A stretch of DNA of 64,000 bases. Origin: Gari tellinella. Lineage: Eukaryota; Mollusca; Bivalvia; Cardiida; Psammobiidae. Location: contig OV277864.1 in NCBI GenBank assembly GCA_922989275.2, positions 29,089,550 through 29,153,549 on the forward strand, in the 5' to 3' direction. Shown in pieces: positions 30,112 to 40,640 of the stretch (positions are counted from its first letter, which is position 1; every line of letters begins with the position of its first letter). A model generated the notes under the pieces. The model worked only from the letters and a program-made list of their open reading frames with translations. It was not told where the DNA came from and did no database searches. Both the position numbers and the translations under genes were made by a program.

Positions 30112-30367
30112 CAGGGCTGCCATAAGTTGACTTAAAAATCCTAAGATTTCCAAATTTGCATTTTTTCAAGTGCGATTTTACGAATCGTACCTTTAACCCA
30201 TCGCATGTGTCTAGTTTTGTTGACACGTGGCTGCTTAAAGCAGGCTGGAAGTAAAGCAGAATGCGCCTTAAGGTGCATTCTACTTTACTTTCAGTCTACT
30301 TTAAGCTACCACGTTCTAGAAAAAATCCCGAAGATTTAGGAACAAATCCGGAGAAATGGCAGCCCTG
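30112..30367 (-). mobile_element. Y composite MITE, complete
   Basis: 256 bp with ends CAGGGCTGCCAT and ATGGCAGCCCTG. CATGC directly flanks both sides (6 bp CATGCC if the shared C is counted). Inside are P-like sequences (TTTAACCCATCGCATGTG, GTCTAGTTTTGTTGACACGT, hairpin with apex CCTTAAGG). The junctions are shared with the copy at 25233, so shell and P core moved as one unit. Confidence 0.8.
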
Positions 30368-30477
30368 CATGCCTTAATTAGACAAATGCTCTCTGACAAA
30401 CAAACCATTACGAGAGGCCGCATATCTCGTTGTCTTGTCTTGTCTTGGCCTACTCTGTTTGATATGTCATGGAACTT

Positions 30478-30757
30478 GGGGGCCTCCGTGGCCTAGTGGT
30501 ATAGTCACTGTGACTTACATCACTAAGCTCCTCACCGCTGTGAGCTCGAATCCCAGTAGGGTCGTTCGGATTTTTCATGTGGGGAAGCCTTCCAGCTGGC
30601 TTGCGGAAGGTCGGTGGCTCTACCCAGTCGCCGATTTGTGCCTGAAACAGTGCATAAATGACTTCCGGGGTCTTCCTCCACCTGTAATTAGCTGGACGTC
30701 GCGATATGACTGAAATACTGTTGAAAGCGACGTAAAATCAAAACAAATCAAATCAAA
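30478..30757 (+). mobile_element. tRNA-derived SINE with intact target duplications
   Basis: 280 bp flanked by the same 14-bp direct repeat ATGTCATGGAACTT (30464-30477, 30758-30771). The head shows a Pol III box A (TGGCCTAGTGGTATAG) and box B (GAGCTCGAATCCC); a conserved-looking middle contains GGGTCTTCCTCCACC and GGACGTCGCGATATGACTG; the tail is AAGCGACGTAAAATC plus (CAAAT)n. The middle resembles domains described in mollusc SINEs, but I cannot assign the superfamily with certainty. Confidence 0.9.
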
Positions 30758-30799
30758 ATGTCATGGAACTTTACAACGGTTAGGGTATAAAACATTTAT

Positions 30800-31930
30800 C
30801 TTGTTTGGCCAAACATATAAACCACGGATCCGTCCCTGGGAGCTCTCTAAATCTTTAAAGGCTCACTCGAGGGCACCTCTCTGCATTAATTCACAAAGCC
30901 CACGAGCGTCTCGTCATCTTCGAAGGAATACCAGGAGAGAAGAGAACGATAAATCCTTTACGTTCTCTTACCCATCACTCAAGTGTTTAGGCATGTTTAA
31001 TTTCTGATATATTTAGTGCTAAAAATCTACAGTCGCTGTGATTTAGTGCCTGTGTTTTTTCACCCTTTACTACCAGTCAAGTCACAAATCATGCAAGACC
31101 CTCTTCGGTGATCCGAAAGTTTACATTCCCATATTTTTGACAAGCGAATGTGTATTTCAAACACACATGATTGATTACGACCAGTCTCCGAGAAAATCAG
31201 CATCTTTCATCACCGCGAAATAACAAAAATACCAGTCCCGACGAATACTGGATGTTTATTTCAGCGCTCTCGCAATCCTAGGCTAAAATATCGCGTGAAA
31301 GCGCGAGACAACGGTCGCCATACTGCTCTTATGTAAATATAATTCGTCAAAAACCGAAGTGTAAAAATATAAACTTGGCAGTTCGATTGTTTTCTAGACA
31401 CATATTTCATCGCTTACACAGCGTACAGTCACAGCAGTGTTAAACGACCATATGATATAGAACAAAAGTTACATCTTCAGACAAATTACTGCTCTATGCA
31501 TAACAAAACAAATGCTCAAAGCCGCGTTTTGAAGCGTTCTGTATTAATAATGTTCTGCTTTAAGCTGTAGTTTATTTTTACTGTCCATATGTCAACCTTG
31601 TCAGGTTGTTTAGCACAGGTTCGACTCTACCAATTTTTTGAGCACCGAAATCAGCCCGCGGTAAATGTTTCACAGACTGGGTGTCAGGCAAAAAATGCTG
31701 GTGAAGACGGGCGAACACTTCCGAATAATTACTTACAGACTAGACTGGTACAGTCAGTAATTTACGCATAATGAACAACCAAACAATCTTCACAAACGAA
31801 CCTGGGAACAATACGAAATGAATTCGACAGAAAGCCATTACAATAGTGAAATGATCTCTGCTGATATTGCAGTCAATATTGTATTATGCGACCACTCATT
31901 GAAGAAGCTTGCATATCGGTAAGGACATGC
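30800..31930. other. Unique sequence with a CpG-rich patch
   Basis: No MITE is evident. Around 31205-31325 CpG is locally frequent (CGCGAAATAACA, ATATCGCGTGAAAGCGCGAG), and on the minus strand AGTATGGCGACCGTTGTC reads like a start context opening 12 codons. It could be a promoter or first exon, but nothing confirms it. Confidence 0.3.
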
Positions 31931-32235
31931 ATGATAACATTAGTACACTAAATCTCCCATAGGAGCTTTCTACATCATCTTTTCCATACTTTAAGGTACC
32001 ACACATGGGCAAGATACAAGAAGATTTATTTAACGTCGGATACATTCTAATGAATGGTTGATAAACTGCAATGGCTACCAGCCATCATTATACATGTATT
32101 GTCACGGAAACATTTCAGGTAGAACAACAGGAGTGTCATTTCATCACATTAAAATAATTACTGAAGTTGAGCTACGAAGAACATGTTTGAAGAACGTATC
32201 ATTAACCCATATAATGCCATGAGGTCCTTGGACTC

Positions 32236-32480
32236 TTTAAACTTTTGAAACTTTATTGAAATATATCTGTATAAGGTCCACAATGTGGACAGCATTAACA
32301 CTTATACAAATATAGTTAATATACATATAAATAGGTAGGTCATTAGTTGGGAAAGAGCTTTTTTAAATTTTCATAATTGAGCTAAAGCCTAAATACATAT
32401 GTTAACCAAATTTCTTTCCAAAGATAGTCAAGTTTATCACCTGGCAGTTTAGATCGTGAACAGGTAGTAACTCGGCCTTT
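32236..32480 (-). mobile_element. LINE-type 3' end, reverse
   Basis: On the minus strand the stretch ends GTGGACCTTATACAG...CAATAAAGTTTCAAAAG, i.e. a polyadenylation signal near the end of a non-coding 3' UTR. It looks like a 5'-truncated non-LTR element, or a gene 3' end with no coding part in sight. Confidence 0.4.
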
Positions 32481-33093
32481 GGGCATAGTCTATGCTGCCT
32501 CGAAATCACTCTTCCAATTTTATATTGATTTGTCATGATAATAATTAACAAGATGTATCGAGGTTACATGGAAGAAGAAAAAATACAAGTATTTACCAAA
32601 CTCTACTAAATAGGGTAAAGAAATGAAATACTTGATTCGTTATTGCCAACAGTAATGCTGGGGTACCCATATAATAAGTTTCTCCAGCTAAAAGAAATTT
32701 GGAGAAGATATACAGGCAGGCAAATTGTTTGCAAATAATTATTGTACGCAGAGTAAATCCATGAATGGGCTAAGTTCTACCTAAATATTGCTCTCTTTGA
32801 CATTAAACGTCGCGTTTAACCTGTTAGCACATGACTGTACTTCCGGTTTGCACTGGTACAGGAAATCATGATAGTTTACAACAAAATGTCCCAAATGGTA
32901 CAATGCAAAAATGTTTCCTTTTCAGAGTTTGGACTCAACCTTTTTCAAGGGCATTTGACACAGTACCGATTGTATGCAATTGTAGTAATAACCTTAAGTT
33001 TGTATTATCTTGTTTAGTCCTGGAAATTGCACTCATTGAGTAATGTTCTTATTTCCTTAGTGAAGACTATACTCGTGCTATGCTCTTGCTGTA

Positions 33094-33280
33094 CAAACAG
33101 TGTACCCCACTTTTACGTTAAAACTATGTTCCTTGCAAACCGTTTGGAGCCTGATTTAACGCCGGACAGTCACTGTAGTCAGAATTGTGAATGTCAAAAA
33201 GTTGTTTTCTCCATTTTATTGTAACATGTTTGCGTTTCGTTTGCGTTTAAAGTGGCAAGAACAACGCATTCTCCAATGTA
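33094..33280 (+). mobile_element. U-family MITE with internal deletion
   Basis: GCAAACCGTTTGGAGCCTGA without a second arm, then GTCAAAAAGTTGTTTTCTCC, TTTGCGTTTCGTTTGCG and end ACGCATTCTCCAATGTA. Confidence 0.65.
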
Positions 33281-33379
33281 CACCTATGCGTCTTAACATA
33301 TGTCGTACTAGTGAAAACATGCGTATCCTAGGCAAATACATGTAGCATACTACATATATATTAGCATACTATATTAAAA

Positions 33380-33530
33380 TACTCCCACAAGAGCTCTCTG
33401 ACCAGGGTCTGTACTGTTTGTTATTTTGCAGCATGTTGTGGAAACAACTGTAAATAATCATAAAATAGACTTGACTCATTTGGAAACTGAAATTGTGGAT
33501 TTAAAGTTTTAAGAGTGAATGAGTAAAAAC
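33380..33530 (-). mobile_element. Q-family fragment, reverse
   Basis: GAGCTCTCTGACCAGGGTCT, ACTGTTTGTTATTTTGCAGC, GACTTGACTCATTTGGAAAC and TAAGAGTGAATGAGT follow the reversed left half of Q. Confidence 0.6.
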
Positions 33531-33563
33531 GAACCACATTTTTAAACAACAAACAAAGGCTTG

Positions 33564-34026
33564 TAATGGAGAAGACGTTGTTCTGTCCCGTTTAACCCTT
33601 TCCCTTATAGAAGCGACTTTTAGCGCATTCATTTTATTCATCCGCCAAAGAAAATAGTTCCATTTTATACTCTCATAAATATGTACCATAAGAAATATTT
33701 TCTATATCCTAGCAGATAGTAACTAAAAGCAGGCTGAAAGTAAAGCAGAATGCGCCCTAGGGCGCATTCTGCTTTACTTTTAGCCTGCTTTAATAGGTCA
33801 CATATCTTAAATACTAGAAACAGGCTATGGGTTAAAGGGTTAAACGAAACTTCACTCAGACACAATGCAAAACATGACAGCTTTTTTAAAATTATGACAA
33901 TTTACCGGTATTGTAATCTGATCGGAAAATAGTTTGGAGTCTGATCTAGCTCCAAACGGTTTGTAATGGAAAAATGTCTTCCCAATAACACGTTTATTTG
34001 GAAAGAATAACGTCTTTTCCATTGTA
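33564..34026 (-). mobile_element. U-family MITE interrupted by P
   Basis: Starts TAATGGAGAAGACGTTG, is cut at CCCGTTTAA by a P element, and continues ACGAAACTTCACTCAGAC, core AGTTTGGAGTCTGATCTAGC, then GGAAAGAATAACGTCTTTTC and TTGTA. TTAA is duplicated around the insert. Confidence 0.85.
33592..33843 (-). mobile_element. P-family MITE nested in U
   Basis: 252 bp, TTAACCCTTTCCCTTATAG to GGGTTAAAGGGTTAA. Nearly perfect hairpin with apex GCGCCCTAGGGCGC. Its minus-strand frame encodes another copy of the recurring P pseudo-peptide. Confidence 0.9.
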
Positions 34027-34097
34027 TTTTGATTGATGGTGAAGCAAGGTTTAACTGTCGCCGATACCCAGGATACCCGTTTGTTACATGTTAATGT

Positions 34098-34283
34098 TTA
34101 ACCATTCACTGCCTTACCCCGAGTACAATAGTTATTGGCGTCACGCGGCGTCTGATCAAAATCCAAACTGTTTGACACTCATTTCAATATTCTTCAGTCA
34201 AAATACCTGAAGTTTAAATTTGAGAAATAAAAGCAGACGATAATAGTTTCAAATTGATGACGTCATGGTAGTGACAGGGTTAA
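34098..34283 (-). mobile_element. R-family TTAA MITE
   Basis: 186 bp, TTAACCATTCACTGCCTTAC to GGTAGTGACAGGGTTAA. It is the reverse of the subfamily at 26367 (CTTACCCCGAGTACAATAG, GAGAAATAAAAGCAGACGAT). One core arm is lost. Confidence 0.8.
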
Positions 34284-34498
34284 CCACTGGGCTGCAAGGG
34301 CGGAAATAGGCACGCGATCCTCGGCAATTGTGTTCGCTGGTTTTCAATCACACGAGTATTCTTTTCCATTTTAGGTTTTAACTTTCCTGTGTTTAATTCG
34401 AATGTACTTATGTGATCCTACCACAAAGTACTCTAACCCCAGTACTTATCTTGACGAAATTGTGACAACCATTTGAAACAGTTTTGAACTACATAAAT

Positions 34499-34558
34499 CC
34501 CAGAAAGTTTGGATCCTGATGATACGCCGGCGTCTCATCAGGATCCAAACTTTCTGGG
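34499..34558. repeat. R-type core hairpin with altered base
   Basis: CAGAAAGTTTGGATCCTGAT pairs with ATCAGGATCCAAACTTTCTG; the usual CAAACAG at the base is replaced on both sides by CAGAAAG and CTTTCTG, so the change is compensated. No shell is recognised. Confidence 0.75.
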
Positions 34559-34739
34559 AGTCCGAGTAAGGTTGTGCACCGCGAAAGAATTAGTCGAGAT
34601 TGACAACAGCTAAAGGGTATTATATTGGAAAAGCAAGTTGTTAGAATGCTTAAGGTTATATTAAATGAATAGCCTATGTTTTATTCAAATAAGGTTCCCT
34701 CTGTTCTTTATCAGGCGAAACCTAACCAATGTTTATTTC

Positions 34740-35212
34740 GTTGGGTAATTTGAAGTACATTTTACGCACACCATACCGTATTATCATAATTTTTAGAATT
34801 TTTGAAGTCTCACCAGGATCTGGGGCCTGTCTTACGAAACGTCGTACGATAAAAACGGTCGTAAGTCGAAACTTTAAAATACGCATAATTTCTGATTTCT
34901 CCATCTAATCTTGTCTTGTTACATCTCTTTGGAATCGTCTTTTCAAGACGATTCCAAAGAGATGTGACAAGATAGGATTAGATGGAAAAATAAATAAAAA
35001 ATGAGAATTTTAGAAACCGACTTACGACAACATTAGTCGAACGACGTTTAGTAAGACAGGCCCCTGCACTGTTTGCTATTGCTATGAAATGACCTGATGT
35101 ATTGACAACACCTCAGTGTCTTTACACCACCCTTGTTTGTCTAATAAATCTTCTAACAAACATACAAGGAGAGTTCATTGCAATATCTGGGCAGGCATAT
35201 ATGGGCTAACAT
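34740..35212 (-). mobile_element. X-family MITE interrupted by V
   Basis: Reverse X: GTCTCACCAGGATCTG, then V, then CTGCACTGTTTGCTATTGC, GAGTTCATTGCAATATCTGG and GGGCTAACATT. Removing V and one CTG restores a continuous X core. Confidence 0.7.
34822..35064. mobile_element. V-family MITE, complete (PIF/Harbinger-like)
   Basis: Ends GGGGCCTGTCTTACGAAACG and CGTTTAGTAAGACAGGCCCC. CTG on both sides is a 3-bp target duplication of the host X element. The long internal palindrome has arms CATCTAATCTTGTCTTGT and AGACGATTCCAAAGAGATG. Confidence 0.85.
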
Positions 35213-35279
35213 TAAACTTTCACCCCACTAAAGAAACATTGAAAAGGGGTCCTAGAAAATGCAAAAAAGCAATGTATGA

Positions 35280-35420
35280 ATTCAGGTGATCGTATTATTA
35301 TTATACCCGATTTATATAGCGTTCTTTTCACACAAGAGTTGTGCGTTCAAAAGCGCTTCACATCACATTATATAAAAGTACCTACAAAGCGAGAAAAGAT
35401 AAATAACTACATTCACAATA
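35280..35420 (-). mobile_element. LINE-type 3' end with (TTATTA)n tail
   Basis: On the minus strand it reads GTGAAAAGAACGCTATATAAATCGGGTATAATAATAATA in effect: the 'AAGCGCTATATAAAT' ending plus TAA-repeat tail typical of L2/CR1-like elements. No coding part remains. Confidence 0.6.
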
Positions 35421-35909
35421 AACATGATACATTATGGAGTTACATGGAAACATGGAAATTCTTTCAATATTATTACCAATATTATAAAACTGTTATAGTT
35501 AGTTTGTAAAACCAAGCATTGTCCTTTGAACACACACTGTACATACATATTGTCGGCAAATCTCGTTCACCGGTGCGTGTGCTGGGTGCACTATTTTTTC
35601 ACGCGTATTTACATTCTATACTGAGCTGTTATATGCGCCATATCTTACGGACTATCACAATCATTCACTTGCTCGTTACTATGACAAATGATGGCAGTAC
35701 AAGATCTGCAAATATCGTAACCCATCTTCCATAAATCATCTAGCAAATTTGACATTTTATCTGCTTCTCCGCTCGAAAATTCAGCAATATCGTATGTGAT
35801 CTTTGATTCTTTCACCCTCGTCGCGTTATAATACTACTACTCCAAAATGGCTGTCTCAAAAACAGTTTTACCATTTGTCTTTTACTGATATTTTAACTAA
35901 AAAATCTAA

Positions 35910-35990
35910 ATATTTTTTGCAAACAGTTTAGATCAAGATCAGGCACCGAATTACTCGGCGTCTGATCTGGATCTAAACTGTTTGTAAATG
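35910..35990. mobile_element. R-type core hairpin
   Basis: GCAAACAGTTTAGATCAAGA pairs with TCTGGATCTAAACTGTTTG around CACCGAATTACTCGGCG. The change GGATC to AGATC on the left is matched by GATCT on the right. The shell is not clear. Confidence 0.7.
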
Positions 35991-36289
35991 TCAGTAAATT
36001 CGCTCTTAACAGAATAAGTGTTAGCTCTACTGCTCTAAGCCGCATATTCACACTTCGAGCTACGAGATGTTTTTTGCCTTGTCTAAATAAAATGTGGGAA
36101 ACCGATCAGGGGGTAGGCATAATGAATACGCCGCGCCGAGTGACCTTCCTCGAGTATTGGGATTTCTGTTTTTATAGTTCATACTGGAGGATTCCCATAT
36201 GAAAAATGAATTATTTCTGATAGTTATCATGTGCTGTTGGAAATTTTGATGCTAGGGATGTGTTATTTTCGTACAAATTGGTATTGTTT

Positions 36290-36410
36290 TCACATTACCG
36301 CCAAGACCCAAGAGGATCCGAATGTGTTTTAGCGCGCGCGCGGAGGAAAAAAAAACAATATGGAGGCCCGTGAAGACGAAGGTGTAGACTAAAACTCGAA
36401 AAAGGTTTCT
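36290..36410 (+). promoter_or_regulatory. CpG-rich patch with short ATG frame
   Basis: TTTTAGCGCGCGCGCGGAGG is followed by ACAATATGGAGGCCCGTG, a 10-codon frame (MEAREDEGVD) running into a possible GTGTAG donor. This could be a first exon and promoter on the plus strand. I see nothing else to support a gene. Confidence 0.2.
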
Positions 36411-36500
36411 CAATCTTAAGTACACTTTGTAATCGTTGACTGAAAAAATTGTCGTCTCAGACTTAAATAATATGCATTTTCATTTAGAAAACATAATCAA

Positions 36501-36570
36501 AGTGTTAAACAGTTTGGATTGAGATGAGACGCCTATAGTTGTTACTCATCTGGAGCCAAACTGTATGCCA
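36501..36570. repeat. R-type core hairpin, imperfect
   Basis: AAACAGTTTGGATTGAGATG opposes CATCTGGAGCCAAACTGTAT. A decayed GCAGAAGGTTAAG lies downstream. Confidence 0.55.
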
Positions 36571-36917
36571 TATATATTAAAAGTTCGCCTACAGCATGCA
36601 GAAGGTTAAGAAATATTTTACATATCTTAAGCCCCTATGGGACAGGGTTTAGAACAGAAACAGTGCGTACACAACAACAAAGGTGTTTTGGGGTGCGTTT
36701 AGACCACCTTGGCCATCTTTCACCCATGGGCATTTAGGAATCTAATATATCATTTCAATAACTCTTCATTTGCTTCCAAACATTATAATAGTAATACATT
36801 TTACATATACATTAAAATAAAGAACATATCTACATGTACTGCAAAACTGTTGATCCTGATAAGAGCCATAAAATGGGAGAACGATGGTATCCATTTTATG
36901 CGATGGCAAACTTACTT

Positions 36918-37170
36918 CAACCTGTTACCCCATAATCCATTTATAGTTTTGAAAATAGGTCACCACTTAAAACAGATTGAAATTAAGCAGAGTGTTCACT
37001 AAGGAACATTCTGCTTTACATTCGGCTTACATTAAGCTCCCATCTGGAAAAGGTACTGAAAATGACCTTTGTATTTCATGTACAAGACTTTCTACCAAGG
37101 ACTACTTTCCTTAGTGTATGTTTACATAGACTAGTAGAAAATATGCATTTATTGGGTAATGGGTCAATGA
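36918..37170 (+). mobile_element. P-related MITE, variant subfamily
   Basis: Left TGTTACCCCATAATCCATTT and hairpin TTAAAACAGATTGAAATTAA, but the right half is a different sequence (GGAAAAGGTACTGAAAATGA, ACCAAGGACTACTTTCC) shared with 46507 and, reversed, with 40476 and 47790. Ends ATTGGGTAATGGGTCAA. Confidence 0.7.
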
Positions 37171-37509
37171 CTGTGTACAATTGATGTCCGTTCATGAAGT
37201 ACATACACCTTTGGCGGAGGAAGAATGGCATTTCAGGAAAGTACAATATATTTTCATGATGGAAATAGTGTAGCTCTGTATGGTAGGGGTGGGATTTAAT
37301 ACAAATCTGCCTACTGCTAATGTATGATTATATATCTATATGGAATGAGAACTTTCACCATACAGGGCAAACACAATAGGCTATTACTCACGCACGATGA
37401 ACACGAATCATTGCCAGTCTGACTTGTATTAACCAACCACCCGAAAGACAATGGCATGAGAGTTCTTAAAACAAGCTTGATAAAGAACAAACATAAACCG
37501 AAAGCTAAG

Positions 37510-37642
37510 TATAGAATAAAATTAAAGCAGAAAGTTCCTATATGAACTTTCTGCTTTACTTTTGTTCTACATAAAGCAGGCATCTGTCCTAGAGATACCA
37601 GTGCTTCTTAAACGAGTGACCGCTTACACAGGTTTGACGGTA
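37510..37642 (+). mobile_element. W-related MITE, right half
   Basis: A perfect palindrome TAAAGCAGAAAGTTCCTATA/TATAGGAACTTTCTGCTTTA (37523-37558) is followed by TAAAGCAGGCATCTGTCC and the end CACAGGTTTGACGGTA. The left half is not recognised. Confidence 0.65.
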
Positions 37643-38124
37643 TTATCAAATTAACGTATCTCATTTCAATTGTTGGCGTGGTTACAAATCGAGATTCTTT
37701 GATGAAATAGAAGAAAAAGTTTTATCTCGAAGCTCACTGTACAAAATTAATGAACTTGAAATTAATTCACAGTCAAACTTATGTTAATCGTACATTAAAA
37801 TAAAAGACAATCGCTGTCAGTGTTTGAAACAGATACTACATAAATGCAGGACGTACGTAATGTAGAAACCTCAGGCGCAGGACCACCCATTTACCAAGAC
37901 CTTTAAACCTGATACGGATTTGGTCCAAACCATTTATTAAGTTAGTTAAATGTTATCGGTAAAGTGCTTTCATATTGCTACATGTACACGTTTATTGCAT
38001 TTCATTCGAAACAATTAAATTTAAAAAAAAACATTTGCAACTTCATGGCCATGGCCAAGGCTTTCCGAATGTATTGTCTCTGTGCCAAGTAAAGTACAAC
38101 ATACACAAATTTTAACCAATTCCT

Positions 38125-38290
38125 AAGGCACTAAGGCATTAAGGCACATTCTGCTTTACTTTCAGCCTGCTTTAAGCTATTATCTGCTAGAATATATTTC
38201 TTATGATATTTATTTGTGACAGTATAAATTGGAACCATTTTCTTCAGTAGAGAAATTAATCAAAGGCGTTATGGAGTAATTGGCTAACCT
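38125..38290 (+). mobile_element. P-family MITE, right half
   Basis: Begins inside the hairpin (GGCATTAAGGCACATTCTGC), then GCTTTAAGCTATTATCTGC and a right end decayed to GTTATGGAGTAATTGGCTAA. Confidence 0.7.
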
Positions 38291-38639
38291 GTTAATGCTA
38301 GAAATGAGAATACACGTCATTTAAAACAGTATACAGCACATGCCACTTGTAACGAAATTGGGTACAGCGAATTTTTGGATATAATAGACAAGCAATATTC
38401 TCCAGCTCTAATTAATATATTGTAAATAACGACATTTGGATATTACTATAGAAATCAGAAGATCCTGTACCTGGGCAAATCAAACTTGTATAAGAGCCCA
38501 CTGGTCAAGGATTATTATTTATTTGAGGTTTTAGGGGCCAATGAGTTAAATATGTGGTCAGGCACCGTTCAAAAGAAGATCATCATACTTAAGACATAAA
38601 AACTGGCATTTTTATTGGTCAAATATAATACAGACAGCA

Positions 38640-38876
38640 CCTTGACTCATTCACCCTTGGAACTTTTCATGGACACAAACTGACACACCCAGTTTCCAAT
38701 AAAGCGTAGTCAATGTATGACTTTTTAGGGATGTTTTGTTCAATATATCGGCAAAATGACAAAAGGTGCAGACTCTGATCAGAAAGTTTGAATAGGACAA
38801 GTGTATGATCGATAGGTATACTGTTTGCAACTAACGAGTACAGACGTCGCTAGGACTCAATGTGTTTTAACAAAGT
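38640..38876 (+). mobile_element. Q-family relic
   Basis: ACTCATTCACCCTTGGAAC, CCAGTTTCCAATAAAGCGTA, GGTGCAGACTCTGATCAG, GGACAAGTGTATGATCG and CTAGGACTCAATGTGTTTTAA keep Q order with the second arm lost. Confidence 0.6.
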
Positions 38877-38946
38877 TATGTTTCTTTATTGACTGGTCAA
38901 TTTGTAGATTTGACTGTACTTGTATATCTTCAGGCAATAATGTGCA

Positions 38947-39195
38947 CATTCAACCCTGGCGATGAGTATACTCGTCATTTACAAACAATGTACTTATGAA
39001 GAGTTTGCTTGTCTTATGAAAACAGTGCAGACCCTGATCAGATGGCTCCTTAATGAGCCCTCTGATCAGGATCTGCAATGTTTGTTATTTTATTATTATA
39101 TTATTAAAATGCCCAAAAATTGTTGAAAATGGACTGGACTTAATTTGAAACTGGAACTTTCCTTCAAAAGTTATAGGGATGAATAAGGTAAAGCA
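38947..39195 (-). mobile_element. Q-family MITE, reverse
   Basis: TTCAACCCTGGCGATGAG, AATGTACTTATGAAGAG, good hairpin AAACAGTGCAGACCCTGATC/GATCAGGATCTGCAATGTTT, then GGACTGGACTTAATTTGAAA and GTTATAGGGATGAAT. Confidence 0.65.
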
Positions 39196-39475
39196 TAAAC
39201 TACTTCTGGGCGGGACAAATTTTTGACATAAGTTTAACTGTTCGGACTCTTCTCAGAGATACTGATTAGGAAAGCCTAGATATTCGTTCAATTTCAAACA
39301 TTGATAACTCTTCTTTCAAATATACAAATAAATATTACAATAATAATTTCCAGCTGACGACACTCCTACAGCAGACGATACTTAATTAATATTACTCGAG
39401 GGAGTCTGAAAAGCTCTCTGCAGACTGATTACCTACAGACAAGATGTGATCAGTAAATAGTTAGTTCACATGACT

Positions 39476-39558
39476 GCTTAATACAGAATAACAAGGGATA
39501 ATGCAGAAAGCACCCAGAGGGAGCTTTCTGCATTACTACTTTTGTCCTGTATTATTTT
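39476..39558. repeat. W-related hairpin
   Basis: TTAATACAGAATAACAAGGG opposes TTTGTCCTGTATTATT with inner arms AATGCAGAAAGCACCC and GGGAGCTTTCTGCATT. Confidence 0.6.
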
Positions 39559-40075
39559 TTACAAAATTGGATATAACTCCTTTTACTTGTTCGCTCGACA
39601 CGTGCTGAACTGTACTGGCATATAGCTGACCCGACAAATTATGGGTATGACTTAGCACGTGCAATTGCTGTTATGCCAAACGATGACATGCAAGAATGTT
39701 TCCATGATTGATGTGGGGGAGAATCAGGACGAGGGAGGACGGTTGAGCCAATGTTGTTAAGTAGTGCTTCACATTCCCCTACGTCAAACCGTTATTACTT
39801 CATTATTTGTAGAGGATTCTCCCATTGAGATTGCTGGACGGGTTCATTGTCTATTGTGTATGAGTGTTATATAAGCACTACTTATACTACTTATAAGCAA
39901 GGGCCATATATCATCTTACGATAAAAATGTCGTAACTCATTAAACGCTTGTGGCGCGCATATAATCTGTTTTATGTTTTATATTTATCAGTAGATCTATA
40001 CAGATTTAAAATAAATACTGATTTGTATCCAAACTGCTTGCGAATGGAATGTAGTCGGACTATAAAGGCAACAAC

Positions 40076-40316
40076 TTAACCCATTTATACCCAGTGGATT
40101 CTTCCATGTTTATAGTCAATTTTTTATCAAAAGAATATCTGGTCAAACTTTTCATTTTTTGTTTTATATTGAAATTTTCAGGTTTTGTTTTATATTGAAA
40201 TTCCTATCAGCAAACAGTGTAGATTCTGATCAGACGCCGCATAATGCGGCGTCTGATCAGAGACTTCACTGTCTGCCTATGTCCCATAAATGGGATTGTG
40301 GGCACAAATGGGTTAA
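40076..40316 (+). mobile_element. Z-family TTAA MITE
   Basis: 241 bp, TTAACCCATTTATACCCAG to GTGGGCACAAATGGGTTAA. Core AAACAGTGTAGATTCTGATC with an R-like centre GACGCCGCATAATGCGGCGTC, so it combines the Q-type base with the R-type tip. TTTTGTTTTATATTGAAATT occurs twice in tandem left of the core. Confidence 0.8.
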
Positions 40317-40475
40317 CACTGCATGTTACTACTACATGCACGGGTGGCTTCCATAACAGTTGCAAACAGTGATTTTCCTGAAGATACGTACCGTGAGTTT
40401 TTCGACGTCTCATGAGCATTCATATTGCTTGGAACTCTGATTTGAAACAACATATTGTGTAAACGAAATATAACA

Positions 40476-40640
40476 CTTAACTATTTACCCCATAAGTACA
40501 GCATTTTACGCTTCTAATTGTCCATACACTTAGTAAAGTAGTCCCAAGCATTGAAGGTAGGAATCTCTGAACAAAAAATAAGAAAGGCATTTCCAGTACC
40601 TTTCCAGACGGGAGCCTGATCAAAATCCAAGCTGAATTGA
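40476..40640 (-). mobile_element. P-variant MITE, truncated
   Basis: TTAACTATTTACCCCATAAG and GGCATTTCCAGTACCTTTCC identify the variant subfamily; the hairpin is missing after CAGACGGGAGCC. Confidence 0.55.
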
